From Paracamarosporium sp. OC-R06-R3 (taxonomy: Eukaryota > Ascomycota > Dothideomycetes > Pleosporales > Didymosphaeriaceae), in assembly GCA_019828545.1 (NCBI GenBank), contig JACVRA010000259.1:97914-161913 (forward strand): 64,000 nt of DNA. The letters are read 5' to 3'. A program made the position numbers and the translations under genes. The notes beneath the pieces are model-generated. The model was given only the letters and a program-made list of their open reading frames with translations. It was not told the origin of the DNA and searched no databases. Within the stretch, counting starts at the first letter, position 1, and every line of letters begins with the position of its first letter. This document shows positions 46,722 through 57,624 of this stretch, piece after piece.

Positions 46722-49656
46722 ATGGTTTTCGCGGCACTCGTGGTTGCCAACATAGGCGTGCTACCCACTCACGTATCCGATAAGCCTGAATGGGATCATA
46801 CTTTCGGCAAGCGTTGCACCCCATGGATTGATTCCTACAAGATTTGCGCTCCGAACAGCATTACAGGAGATCCTATTTATTGGGTCTGCCATGCTAAAGA
46901 AGGCACCTGGGAACCGATGGACGAGCGCTGTGGAACGGTCATCCCTAAGGATCAAATACCCTCCACGCCCGACGGTGACTGGCATATTGGCTGCGACAAC
47001 TCGGGGCATTGCGACTACTATCAAGATCATTATACAAAACGCTCCCTCAAGTTCAATTCCGGCACTTTGATCGATCAGGCGGGCTCGTTCCTTCGGGATG
47101 CTGCAGATTGTCTGAACAATGAACTGTATCTTGCCGGTACTACCCGCTGCGATTCAAACAGACATTCCATTCAGTATCTCGATGGCAACGAATGGAAAAA
47201 CATTTATGCGTGCAACCCCCAAGCTGTGTGTATCCAGCACAAGGGCCGGGCCGGTTGTGAGACCGGCCAATCACTGGCCCATCCACTGGCCTCCCGTGAG
47301 TTATCCTACATTCACATTCTACAAGCCGGATACTCACCATATAGGCCACTTCCCCAAAGCATATCAACCCTCGAAAGAAGGACCTATACAATGGCCGATT
47401 CTACCACGCGCTCCGACGGATCGACCACTAACTCGATGCAATCCGGACACACATAGTCATGTCCAATTCTTCAGCGAGTGGTATCACAAGTGGATCGACT
47501 TTCACCAATGTGAAGCGAAGCACGGTTGTCACAGCTGGGAAGACAAGGCTCAATGTGACGATGAACACGAGATTTTACTCGCCTTTGTGGAGCTCCCTGA
47601 GGGCATTGACGGTTTCTATACGATCAAGAGGTCAGAGCAATCGCCTAACCCCACTGCGAAGGTCGAAATCGAAGAATATGATACCGTTCTTCCACCTATA
47701 CAGCAGAAGCTTGCCATGACTCGGGACCTGATGCATACTCGATGTGACCCTGATGACACATGGCAAAGGCGTGTCCAGTATATGGATCGCACAGGACAAG
47801 ATTGGCTTCACTTTTACACATGCCTACGCCTCTGCGTGTCGATCCGAGAATTTACCGCTTGTGAAGACCATCGCGACAAGTACGTGGTTCCAAGTCCGCC
47901 TCTGCAGAATCAACAGAAACACGCCATTCGCAGGAGTCCAGACTCCCCTCTTGATGCGCTTGCACATGGGAGTTGGGGCTCTCGATGTAATGTCTTCCGT
48001 CCCTCAGGAGTAATCTCTTTCTTCCACAGAGAGATGGTAGCATTCGGTGAGTGCCCCAACGATGGGGCATGTCGTGAGACAGGTGCTGGCTATGCGGTGT
48101 GTGATGTCGATGGCCGGCCGTATCTCATGGAGGCTCATGGTCAGGCTACGTGGGTGTCTCTTGAGCACATACGTGGGGAGTTTCGGCTTCTGTGTGACTG
48201 ACTGGGCACAGTCTTCTACCTCGCCAGGATCCTTATAACCTTAAAGCATCTGATCTCCACATATTTGATACTCGTTGCAATCCCAAGAACCTCAGAGAAG
48301 TACAACGTCATAACGGCTTAGCATGGGTTCATCATTTCCATTGTGCTTTCCAAGGTACCTGTGTCGACGTCGACGGTCATGGAGCATGTCGCTTGCAAGG
48401 TAACGCCTACGAATTGCCGTCAGCCAACTACAGCTTGGTTCAACAAGGTGAGCCTATCGAGCCGCTTCGAGTCAGGACAAACTGCATCAAATCCAATACA
48501 AGCGCCGTCTCTCGATGGAATGGTGACGTTTGGAAGCCTCACGGAGTATGCCTTCCACCATATGAATGCTACAACTTCGCGGGGGCAGCAGACTTTGCAG
48601 TATGCGCACTACCCGAACTGAAAGACGACAGGGTATGGCTGCCTTGGCCAACGATTTCCCAGAGTACCAAAAATGGGCATGTGACACGCTGTAAGGATCA
48701 CAATACGATTGCACAGTTCAAAGGCGATGCATGGGTCCCGTTTCGGAGGTGAGTAACATCCTGTGTTGTCCTGAGATGGGAAATACAAACATCTGCAGAA
48801 TGGAAAATCGAGTTCCTGGGTCATCGCGTAATGATATCTACAATGGACGATGTCTCTGTATGTTTGCTGATATTTTCTAGATGCTACGGCATCTTTAAGT
48901 GCCGAGATATGGCAGACGGTCGAAATGGAGGCTGTGCGGCGCCTGGTCTTCGCGATATCTTGAACCGATATGGTATTGGTACTAAGAATCACGCCACTCG
49001 TGATGTACCTCCTCGTCCTCCCAACCGCGGTGAGGTTGATGAAGAACTTGTCAAGACGAATGACAGGTTTGTGGAGCAAGAAAGGGTACGTGATAGGACC
49101 TACATTGAATTGGACATCTTCAAAATCGCATAGCGTCGACAAACATCTGCTGATGCTTGCCCAGGCTTTAATGAACAGGGGTGAAGGCGAGAACATCAAC
49201 GCACAGAGCGATGTCCCTCTTGAAAATTCCGTCGGCTCCCAAAATCCAAAAGGCTCTTTCGAAAACTCTGCTGCAATGGAAGATGTTGTAGCGGATTGTT
49301 ACAGTGTTACTCTATCGAGCCCAACGAGGCTCAAGGACTCTGACATACCCAACACGTCGCTCGTCCCGAGTGCAACGCACCGCGCCATCCAGCCTTGCGA
49401 TCACGACAATTCCATCAGCGAAAGTACTAGCGTCCATAAGCAGATTCATCACCCTGCTGAGGAAGGCAATAAGTCTATCAAGCAAGAGAATAAGCTCTTA
49501 GAAAAGTTCTTCGGCAACGAGATAGACGATTACATCAGACACATAATACAGAAGCTCGATACACCTGTCGCAGTCAACGTTAAGGTTGTCGCTAATCCTT
49601 CCAAGATGTTGCATGTGGATATCGATGCCACCGTGTGCGACGAGGATAGTTCTTGA
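46722..49656 (+). CDS. Secreted protein with seven four-cysteine modules, unknown family
   Basis: Exons 46722-47295, 47345-48149, 48212-48748, 48881-49085 and 49165-49656 give 870 residues. An alternative second intron (48154-48227) gives 866. The Met at 46722 has a GCCATGG context and opens a likely signal peptide (MVFAALVVANIGVLPTHVS). A KR site precedes the first cysteine. Seven modules follow, each about 40 residues: TRC, 19-23 residues containing VQ...G..W, then C-x(4-7)-C-x(6-12)-C. Openings include TRCDSNRHSIQYLDGNEW, TRCNPDTHSHVQFF, TRCDPDDTWQRRVQYMD, TRCNPKNLREVQRHNGLAW and TRCKDHNTIAQFKGDAW. After the last module comes a charged, Cys-poor tail of about 200 residues. I do not recognise the family. 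An extracellular, possibly carbohydrate- or surface-binding array is a guess from the repeated Trp/Gly core. Confidence 0.8.
47128..48973 (+). repeat. Seven divergent copies of a ~40-residue cysteine module
   Basis: Modules begin near 47146, 47431, 47744, 47980, 48280, 48475 and 48690. They are conserved at protein level only: cysteines, a Trp or aromatic residue about 15-20 residues after the first Cys, and a Gly before it. The DNA is diverged, which points to old duplication. Introns fall between or near module borders in several places. Confidence 0.75.
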
Positions 49657-49926
49657 GATACTATGTAATTGCCTCCAAAACACATGTCGCTGATATTGTA
49701 GTGTGGTATTGAACGGTCTGATACAGCGTTTGCGCCGTTGCCTTTCTTGGATGAGTCGGTCTTTTGTTGCGCTGTCGTTGAGATAGCTATCACGTTCTGC
49801 ATCGGGTCATGACTGTAGCGTTCGAATAGCGTCTTTTCCTTTCCTGTGCTAGTTCTCTTCACAATAAATACTAAAAACATATGGATATAACTTTAACTGC
49901 ATCTTCTCCATGCCTCATCGTCTCTT

Positions 49927-51499
49927 CTACGGATCTGTATTTTCTAATACATCGCCTAGCCAAGCATCAAGACCTGCCCACAATACTGCTTTCTTTCTCT
50001 CTCCACCTCCACAAAAGTTCTTCAACGCACTATAACGGTCACGTACCCAACGCTTCTTATCTTCTTCCGTGCCGCCTTGTAATTCAACCGCTATCCCATA
50101 TGATATTTTAGAGTCGCAGACGGGACACAGGTACGGCGGTTGGCGGGTGTCCTCCAGCAGGGACGAGGTAGACTGCATTATGCAAGCGTAATAAAAGCAG
50201 TGCGCCAGGCAGAGACAGTGACCGAGTTCATGCGATACTGTACGGAGTACCCGGGAGGACCACAATGCTTCCAAATCGGCCTTTGCTTCGAATACGCTGA
50301 GCTTTGAGACGGCATCCACAGCCGTACGCATTGGCCCGCTTTTGCTAAGGCGGATCTCCATAGCTGTGGCGGGTTTGGCTTTCATGTCCTCGACCGCGCA
50401 GAGCGAGTCAATGTAGGGTTTGCAGTGTGATGATGGCCATGCGTGGTCCTGGGTTATCTTGACGGTAGAGTCGAGAAGTGGGTTATATCGCGCGCTTTGG
50501 ACCACGCTCACGCGGCTCCCTCCGTACGCACGACCAGCACAGAAATCGTCCTCTGGTGATTCGTAGATGTCATGATCAACCAGCAAAACCATTGCGTACG
50601 CATCGTTCGGCAGCATCGCAATCGCTGCATCCAGGATATCGTCGAGGTTCAATTGTGCGGGAAAAGCGCCGTCAGGTGCAGGTCTGGCACGGATGCGCGT
50701 CGCAGCCTCGCCGTACGAAAGGGCTACGTATTGTGGCACCCCATTTTCCACGTGCGTAGATCGCTTCTTGCCCTTGTTTTGTTCCCAAGGTACCCACAAA
50801 AGATCAATAGGTAGGCGTTTTACTTCCATGCCGTGATAGAAGGCGCGCAAGTAAGCGATTGTTTCGTCAACGCTGGGGTTTTGTAGATCGTTGGATGTTT
50901 TCTCTTCGTTTTCTACTCCCCTTTTTTGCCTTTTGGAAGGATGTAGTTTGGGGGTCACGTTTGGCGTTATCCATGATCTCATGAAGGATACCCTTTCTTC
51001 GATTTTTGGGGATGCACCGACGTATCTGTAATGGAGAGATTGATCAGCGAAGTTTATGATGCTGTAAAATTAACGAGAAATTTTTAATACAAAAGTCGAA
51101 GCAGCCTGAGATGAATTTCGAAGCTACATTCATTGATAGTCGGTACTTTGAAAACGCTTACAGTGTTCGTCTCGCAGAGGTGATTTTATTGCGTGCTTTC
51201 TCGTGCAGCCAGCCGCGGAATGATTGTGCTGGCTCGTCGCCGTCGGGATCATAATTGAGTGCATCATGGGGTAATACTAATGGAGCAGGGTATGTCTGGC
51301 TTGTTTTTTGAGTTTCTCTGGTCAGAGCTGCACTAGTGGCAGATGCATTTCTGGCAGCTGGAGGCGGGCGCCCGGACTTTGTGGTCGCTGCAATTCTTGC
51401 TCGTGCATCTGGACGTTCGAAGCCAGCTAGTTCGGCAAAAGGTGATGGTTCGAAATTGAGGATATTGTGGGAGCATGGGACAGGCTTAGGTTTAGACAT
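49927..51499 (-). CDS. Archaemetzincin-type metallopeptidase (AMZ family)
   Basis: Two exons (51499-51162, 51025-49927) give 478 residues. The metzincin zinc site HELGHCLCLAH (HExxHxxxxxH, about residues 378-388) is followed by CIMQSTSS, the Met-turn equivalent, and CPVC (about 410). This HExxHxxxxxH...C..M...CxxC layout is the archaemetzincin signature, in which the cysteines bind a second zinc. LVDHDIYE upstream is also typical. The family is a predicted intracellular aminopeptidase of largely unknown substrate. The first exon supplies an N-terminus (MSKPKPVPCSHNILNFEPSP). The join at TLYVGASPKIEER restores the frame and is better than starting at the internal Met (MRSWITP). Confidence 0.9.
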
Positions 51500-52175
51500 G
51501 ATTAGGACTACCGTACGAGACGTAGATCAGTAGTTCAAGAAGGCTTGTTGAAGTCGTTTGCGAGTGTGATGCATATACTGCTGTTGGGTTTCCAGGGTTT
51601 GTTGTAGCTATGGTAACGGCAATTCTAGGCAACACAACCCACGTGGGGATGCAATGGGCTTAATATAGGAAAATACGGGACCAAGCGTTGTTGCTGCTAC
51701 GGCCGAGCCAGCTGCTCCGCCCCATGCGCTATGCTGATTTGGGCATTGGATGCCTGACTAGTTCATGCTCTGTAGGACGCTTAACAGTACCTCAGTTCGT
51801 CGCGCGCGCTATGCACATATGAACACTCGGGTCATCCGTAACAAAATCTGAGAATGGCTTCATTATCGGGACTCTCAAATGAGTTGAAGCGATAATGATT
51901 GAGTATCGTTACACTGCTATCGTCAGAGACTCCGGCCTATCAAGATGCAAGAGGGAATTATGAAAACGGTTTTGGGGGAGAGCAACTGTGCTGAAGGGAA
52001 GAAATGTGGTTGACCTTTCACTTTCACCTTCACCGGGTCAGTGCGTCACAATGTTAAAAGCGCACACGTTCTTTCCACACTCGATCTTAAACACACACGC
52101 TCAGCTTATCACGCTTCGAAGCACAACTAGCAATCTTCACATTCAGGCTTTCAAAGCTTTTTCAATTTCATCATC
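51500..52175. other. Intergenic
   Basis: This lies between the archaemetzincin (-) and the zinc-knuckle gene (+), so it holds divergent promoters. No gene is seen. Confidence 0.4.
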
Positions 52176-53213
52176 ATGTTCCCCACCAACAACAAAAGCT
52201 TTTCTTTCGCCGACGAGGCAAAAAAAGCTCCCCAGACCGCAGTCGGTGGTAAAGCGACTGCTGGTCCCGCAAGCCTAGTTCCTGATAAAGCGTCTGGTGC
52301 TCCTGAGACTGAGCCTGAGCCTGTCCATATAGACAGTGACAAGGGTAAGTTCCCCGAGACCGCCTCAGATGGCGACCTTGCCCTCTCACAGGGAATACCT
52401 TGGGAGGATAAGCGTAAGCCTCTGGAACGGCGTGTCTTCGAGTATCGCGGTTGGGCCGATGCCCGCCGCGAGAGGACCGAGGTCTGGAAGACCGAAGGCA
52501 AACCCAAATGCACATCGTGCAATAAGGGTCATGCACCTCCGTGCACCCCGAGCGATGTCTTTAAGAAGGCCCATGAGGTCGGAAAGCAGCTCACAAAGAA
52601 CCTCGACCAACGCGAGGCTGCCCGTGCATAGGCGGTCGCGGGTGCCTTGGGTGAGCAAGGCGAGAGTTCTGCAACTGGCGAGCGTGAAAACGCCGCCACT
52701 GAAGAGACAACGGCGGATAAAGCTGATGGCTCTACACAGAAGAAGCAGAAGTGTGAACGCCTGTGCACACACTGCGGAAACTACCACTGGAAGCACAAAG
52801 GCTTCCCCAATGACTGCAAGACCCCAGCCTGTTCGGCTTGTGGTCGCGGTCACTCGAAGGGCTCATGTAATGAGACCCAAAAGAGGTTCGAGGCTGCTGG
52901 TATCTATACTGGAGGCTCCCTCGCAACCCCAATGGCATCGTCGAATGACTTTGCCTCACAGTCGCAGGACGTCATTGCTGCCTGGATTGGCAGGTTGATG
53001 GCGAACACCCCGGCTCATCAACAGAGCTTCGTGAACATGATTGCTCAACATGCCATAGCCAATGCTGCTCCCCTGCCCTCGCAGGCTCCATCGCAGGATC
53101 AAGGCCTGCCCGGCCGCACGAAGAAGCGGCCGAAGGACGACGATAACGAGGGCGACGCGCCTGAGAAGTCGGCCAAGATCAAGAAGACCGGCAACCCCTA
53201 CGGGCGCCGTTAG
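52176..53213 (+). pseudogene. CCHC-like zinc-knuckle protein split by an in-frame TAG
   Basis: One frame runs 346 codons from 52176 to 53213, with a TAG at 52629-52631 (codon 152). Before it lie a charged region (WEDKRKPLERRVFEYRGW) and CTSCNKGHAPPC. After it, in the same frame, come CTHCGNYHWKHKG with a later C, and CSACGRGHSKGSC, then a basic nuclear-type tail (RTKKRPKDDD). Three C-x2-C-x3-H motifs recur, as in nucleic-acid-binding zinc knuckles or gag-like proteins. Either this is a nonsense-broken gene (CAG to TAG) or it is read through. A 54-base intron ending at the TAG (from GTCGGA) would also remove the stop, but that donor is weak. I found no flanking repeats, reverse transcriptase or integrase. 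Confidence 0.6.
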
Positions 53214-53915
53214 GTCTGATTGATCCCCAGGAGACAACCTGGTAAAAAAACAAGCCCTGGAATGCTCAAGCCTCCGCGTGGTCAGGGTGGGAACTCTTTA
53301 GATGCTTCTAAAGTGCAAAACAGAGCAGTAATCGAGAGCAGTTAGCATAGAATAACCGAGTGTTGAGAAGGAACAGGAAGGACGGGGTCGAACGTTCACA
53401 GAGGGTAGTAGATGGGCTAAAACAAAAAAGTGCATTCTCGGACTTGTAGTCGATGTTCTTCGCTGTATCTTTACACGATTGATGGTCTAGAGTGGTTGAA
53501 ATAAGATCGCAATGTCAAACATGTTAGCCATTGTGCATTACCGAGCATTTTGCCTGCAACGACTGAAGCCCTGTTCACGTATCGATTCCCTGCAATTCAT
53601 AAGGCACACTGGTTTCCTAGTGTTGACAAGATTAGTCATACGCCCGATCGCCTGTTATTTTCACAATTGTGCTCGACACATCGGTCCGTGTAGGTATAGG
53701 GAGCGCTATCGCTTAAGCTGTAGCTACATGTAGGTAGGGCGAAGTCGACGAGCATACACGGTACTTAAGAAAGGAGATATCGCTTTGTAAAATAGTTGTT
53801 ATTCTGAATCACGAGATGTGATCAATCAAGGTGGACTGGTTAAACTGATTGAGCTTGCTGCTCTAGCGTCTAAAATGAGGGCACTGATCTATCCATACCA
53901 TCCTCCCTAGCCTGT
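53214..53915. other. Intergenic between convergent genes
   Basis: No gene is seen. Both flanking genes end here, so it mainly holds 3' ends. Confidence 0.4.
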
Positions 53916-55261
53916 TTATAGCTCATCTCTCACCACCTTCTTCCCCTTATAGCTTTTCAACTTCGTCATCCCCGCCAAAATATCAACCACCAAATCCGCT
54001 GCCGCCACGCTCGTCGTCTCCGCAACACTATCATACGGCGGACTAACCTCAACAACATCCGCGCCCACAAGATTAATACCTTCCAAACCCTTCAAGAACC
54101 TCTTCAACTCGCGCGTGGTCCAACCCCCAGACTCCGGCGTCCCCGTCGCAGGCGCGATGCTAGGATCCAGGACGTCAATATCGATGGAGAGGTACGTAGG
54201 CGTGTCGCCTACTGCTTTTCTGACTTTGGAGATAATAGCCGGAAGACCGATATCGTCGATTTCGTGGGCTTCGATGAGCGTGAAACCTACGACGTCGCGG
54301 TCGATTTCATAGTCTTTGGGACTCTGCTTTTGTTAATTTCTGCTTTGCTTGTTTTGGAATCGGGTTGGAAGCCAGATGAGGAGGCGGAACGTACGAATAG
54401 CTTGGTCCTCAGCCCACCATGCACACTCGTCCCTTTGCTGATGCACCCTTCGCGACTCGCGTGCCAGAAGAACGTGCCATGGGTAATGGCAGACTGGTTA
54501 GATGCTATGCCGGTGTAGCCTTCATAGGGATCCCATCTATCTCATCCATTAGTCCATACTCACCAATACCAATTCTAAGCTAGCAGAGCGGGTAGATGGA
54601 AAAGGAGGGGACGTACGTATCCAAATGCGAATCCAGATGAATCACACTTATAGGACCATAGACCTGCTTCAACGATCTTAAAATAGGGAGAACAATAGAA
54701 TGATCTCCGCCTAAGCTGATGATCCTCGGATGTTCCCACTGATTCTTCTCCGAAGTTCCGTGCCACAGAACCTGCCGATACCCTTGCTCCATCTGCTTGA
54801 ACGCATGTGCCGCGTCAAACGGGGTAATTGGTACATCTCCGCAGTCGATTATCTCCAAGCCCTCTTCAAAAGGATCGACTTCCCACACAGTATTATAGCT
54901 CCTCCCTTTCTTTTCTCTTGACGAACCTGCGCGGATACCTCGAGGACCAAAACGGGCACCAGGTCGGTAGGAGGTTGATGTGTCGTAGGGGAACCCTAGT
55001 ATGGCGATATCGAGGGGTTGATCGTGGGATGCTGCGAGGCAGCGCTGCCATGGCAGGTGGGCAAAGGTCACGGGCTGTGAGAAGGGAAGGTCTTTATCGA
55101 GATCTGAATTCTCTCGCCTCATTAGTACAGTTTGAATTGGATTAATTTGGTGTAGGCGATATGAGTTAATTATTACCTTCGATTGGGTGCTGGTACTCAG
55201 GCCCGACATTCAGCGCAGTGGTGAGCGCAGCTAGCGCCGGGGTAATTAGTGATTTGAGCAT
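53916..55261 (-). CDS. Secreted agmatinase-family ureohydrolase
   Basis: Four exons (55261-55177, 55103-54617, 54536-54395, 54323-53916) give 373 residues. The splices recover [20 protein letters not shown] as a possible signal peptide, then the ureohydrolase fold. Metal ligands appear in order: [15 protein letters not shown] (DxHxD) and [32 protein letters not shown] and [11 protein letters not shown] are also typical. Ureohydrolases use two Mn ions to split urea from a guanidino group. Agmatinases give putrescine, and relatives act on 4-guanidinobutyrate, so the exact substrate is open. It diverges from the permease gene across 564 bases. It is the first gene of the putative cluster. Confidence 0.9.
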
Positions 55262-55825
55262 TTTCGCTGGTGAGCATAAACTGAGCTGACGGCTCCTTGG
55301 GACGTCTCATGTTTGTTATATGTGCATTTGCCCTTCGCAGACAATCGCAAAATGCATCGTGAATACAATAATCACGTAAAGTTTGACGTGCCACTAGCCT
55401 CAGAGTAGCCTAGCGTCTCTGGCCTGCGAGAAGGGGAGGAGACTCCGAGCATTTCTACGCTAGCATGTTAGCACGCCCACTTGTCTTTACAAAGATAGTC
55501 CCACAATACTATGGTTCGCAAATCAAATCCTCTAAAACCTACCTGCGTTCTGGGCGCATGCGCAAATAGGCGCACTCGAAGCAGGCAGGCAACTGCGACG
55601 CAAGACTGGCGCATCTCCGCTACTCCCGCCTCACCCAAAATCGTTATCTACGATTCATTTTTTCGAGCACGGTTTCACGTACTCTTGATAAGGGATTCCA
55701 GATGACGAAGATAACGGCGATGCAAACGTGCTATAAATTTGAACGAATGGTCGCTCGACCGTATATGGCAATCGACTCCTTGGACTCCACCCTTCTCTCG
55801 CCTATAGTTCATATTAGCAGCTGCA
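55262..55825. promoter_or_regulatory. Divergent promoter of ureohydrolase and permease
   Basis: It holds three HGATAR motifs on the plus strand: AGATAG at 55493-55498, TGATAA at 55686-55691 and AGATAA at 55709-55714. These fit AreA/NIT2 nitrogen control. A TATA-like CTATAAATT lies near 55730, upstream of the permease. About 1.6 such motifs are expected by chance in this length on both strands, so the support is modest. Confidence 0.4.
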
Positions 55826-57511
55826 ATGGATCGCGAAGTCAAACCTGACCGCAAAGAAGCTGGAACAGACACATCAACATCGATCCATGATTCCTCCGTT
55901 GGGGAACTTGCAACATCTCGCAAGAAAACCACCAAACGCGGCCTGTCCAATCGCCATGCGCAGTTCATCGCGCTAGGCGGCTCCATCGGCACCGGTCTGT
56001 TCGTTAGCTCTGGCAAGACACTTGCCTCTGGTGGTCCGGCTTTCCTCGTTGGCAATTACGTTGTCATGTCCGCCTTAGTCTACATGGTGCTCACCGCTGT
56101 CACCGAGATCGCGACATACTGCCCTGTTCCCGGAGGAACCATGAATTATTACGGCAGCCGCTACGTTTCGAGTAGTCTGGGATTCATGATGGGATGGCTT
56201 TACTTCTACTCCTTCGCCATCTTCGTTCCGTTCGAACTCACGACTTCGGCACTCGTCATTAACTATTGGCAACCGCCAGTTAATGATGCAGTCTGGATCA
56301 CCATTATGTTGGTCCTGATTGTGTGTCTAAACTGCTTGCCTGTGCGTTTCTACGGCGAGACGGAATTCTGGTTCGCGGGGCTTAAGGTTATTACTATTGT
56401 GGCCTTGCTTATTCTATCGTTCATCATCTTCTGGGGCGGAGGTCCGGCGCAACATGGTATCCTTGGCTTTCATTATTGGAGAGATCCAGGAGCAGTCAAC
56501 GAATTGATCCTGAGCGGGAACGCAGGGCGATTCGTAGCTCTATTGGCCTCTCTGATTAGCTGCGTGTTGCCTTTTACCTTCTCGCCTGAGATGATCGTTG
56601 TTACTGCGGGCGAAATCCAAAACCCAAGAAAAACGCTACCAAAGGTCTCCAGGAACTTCTTTTGGCGACTTCTGGTATTTTACATTGGGGGAACACTGGC
56701 AATCTCAGTCATTTGCCCTTCGAACGACCCAGCGTTGACAAATGGCGGTAACGGAGCCGGTTCATCAGCCTGGGTGCTTGGGATCCGTAGAGCGGGCATC
56801 AATGGTCTTGCGAGCGTAATAAATGCTGTCGTGGTCACAGCTGCTTTGTCTGCCGGAAACTCATTCCTTTACCTTGCAAGTAGGAGCTTGTATTCCATGG
56901 CTTTGGAAGGCAACGCGCCGCGTATTTTCCAACGTTGCACAGCGGGCGGGGTGCCGATATATGCTGTTCTAGCCAGCTCTGCGGTTTCCCTTCTAGCATA
57001 CATGAACCTCAATGAAGGGGCCGGCAACGTCTTCAACTGGTTGATGAACCTTATCAATACCGGGGGTTTTATCTCCTGGGTATGTTGCGCCATCATCTAT
57101 ATACGTTTCCGCAAGGCGTGCGCCGCCCAGGAGGTCCCAAAAGAGCAGCTCACAGCTCGATCCTGGATACAGCCAATTGGATCGTGGATCACGTTGGTGG
57201 CATTTTCAATACTCGCCTTACTGAACGGCTTCACCGTATTTTTTCCTTCACAATGGTCTGTTGCAGATTTCATGTCTGCGTATATTGGACTTCCTTTGTT
57301 TATCGGCATCTATCTCGTACATAGATTCATCAAGCGAAAAGAGGCGTGGGCGATTGCTCCGGAAATGGTTGATTTGCATAGTGGGCTAGCTGAGCTTGAG
57401 GCGGAAGAGCAGCTTGCTCCACCGACGGTATCAACAAGACAACAGATGGCAAGCGTTTGGCGCAAGGTCGTGTCGGGTCGCGGTCTCTTTCCGAAAGGGA
57501 TTGATAGCTAG
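55826..57511 (+). CDS. Amino acid permease (APC superfamily, yeast AAT type)
   Basis: This is a single exon of 561 residues with about 12 membrane segments. The opening HAQFIALGGSIGTGLFVSSG and GPAFLVGNYVVMSALVYMVLTAVTEIATYCPVPGG match the first two helices of fungal amino acid/H+ symporters, where the GSIGTG break binds the amino-acid backbone. SPEMIVVTAGEIQNPRKTLPK, the conserved loop, and the YLASRSLYSMALEGNAPRIF stretch are also typical. Both termini are probably cytosolic. The substrate cannot be read from sequence. Its divergent pairing with a ureohydrolase suggests an amino acid or guanidino acid. The next gene starts 114 bases after its stop. Confidence 0.93.
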   Translation: MDREVKPDRKEAGTDTSTSIHDSSVGELATSRKKTTKRGLSNRHAQFIALGGSIGTGLFVSSGKTLASGGPAFLVGNYVVMSALVYMVLTAVTEIATYCPVPGGTMNYYGSRYVSSSLGFMMGWLYFYSFAIFVPFELTTSALVINYWQPPVNDAVWITIMLVLIVCLNCLPVRFYGETEFWFAGLKVITIVALLILSFIIFWGGGPAQHGILGFHYWRDPGAVNELILSGNAGRFVALLASLISCVLPFTFSPEMIVVTAGEIQNPRKTLPKVSRNFFWRLLVFYIGGTLAISVICPSNDPALTNGGNGAGSSAWVLGIRRAGINGLASVINAVVVTAALSAGNSFLYLASRSLYSMALEGNAPRIFQRCTAGGVPIYAVLASSAVSLLAYMNLNEGAGNVFNWLMNLINTGGFISWVCCAIIYIRFRKACAAQEVPKEQLTARSWIQPIGSWITLVAFSILALLNGFTVFFPSQWSVADFMSAYIGLPLFIGIYLVHRFIKRKEAWAIAPEMVDLHSGLAELEAEEQLAPPTVSTRQQMASVWRKVVSGRGLFPKGIDS

Positions 57512-57575
57512 ACAAATAGACAAGGTAGGCTTGCGGGTAATCTGAATGCTATTTAAGTGCTACATTAAGCCTTAT

Positions 57576-57613
57576 AGATAGCAGAATTCACTCTTATTAT
57601 TCTTTACTTATCT
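57576..57613. promoter_or_regulatory. GATA-type motifs before the ketopantoate-reductase-like gene
   Basis: AGATAG on the plus strand at 57576-57581 and AGATAA on the minus strand (57608-57613) lie within 50 bases of the start codon at 57625. The spacing to the permease stop is short, so these would have to lie in a compact promoter. Confidence 0.35.
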
Positions 57614-57624
57614 ATACTATCACA

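Noticed and set aside
52176..53213. LTR retrotransposon around the zinc-knuckle gene
   Set aside because: The knuckles recall gag, but no reverse transcriptase, integrase, protease or terminal repeats are seen nearby.
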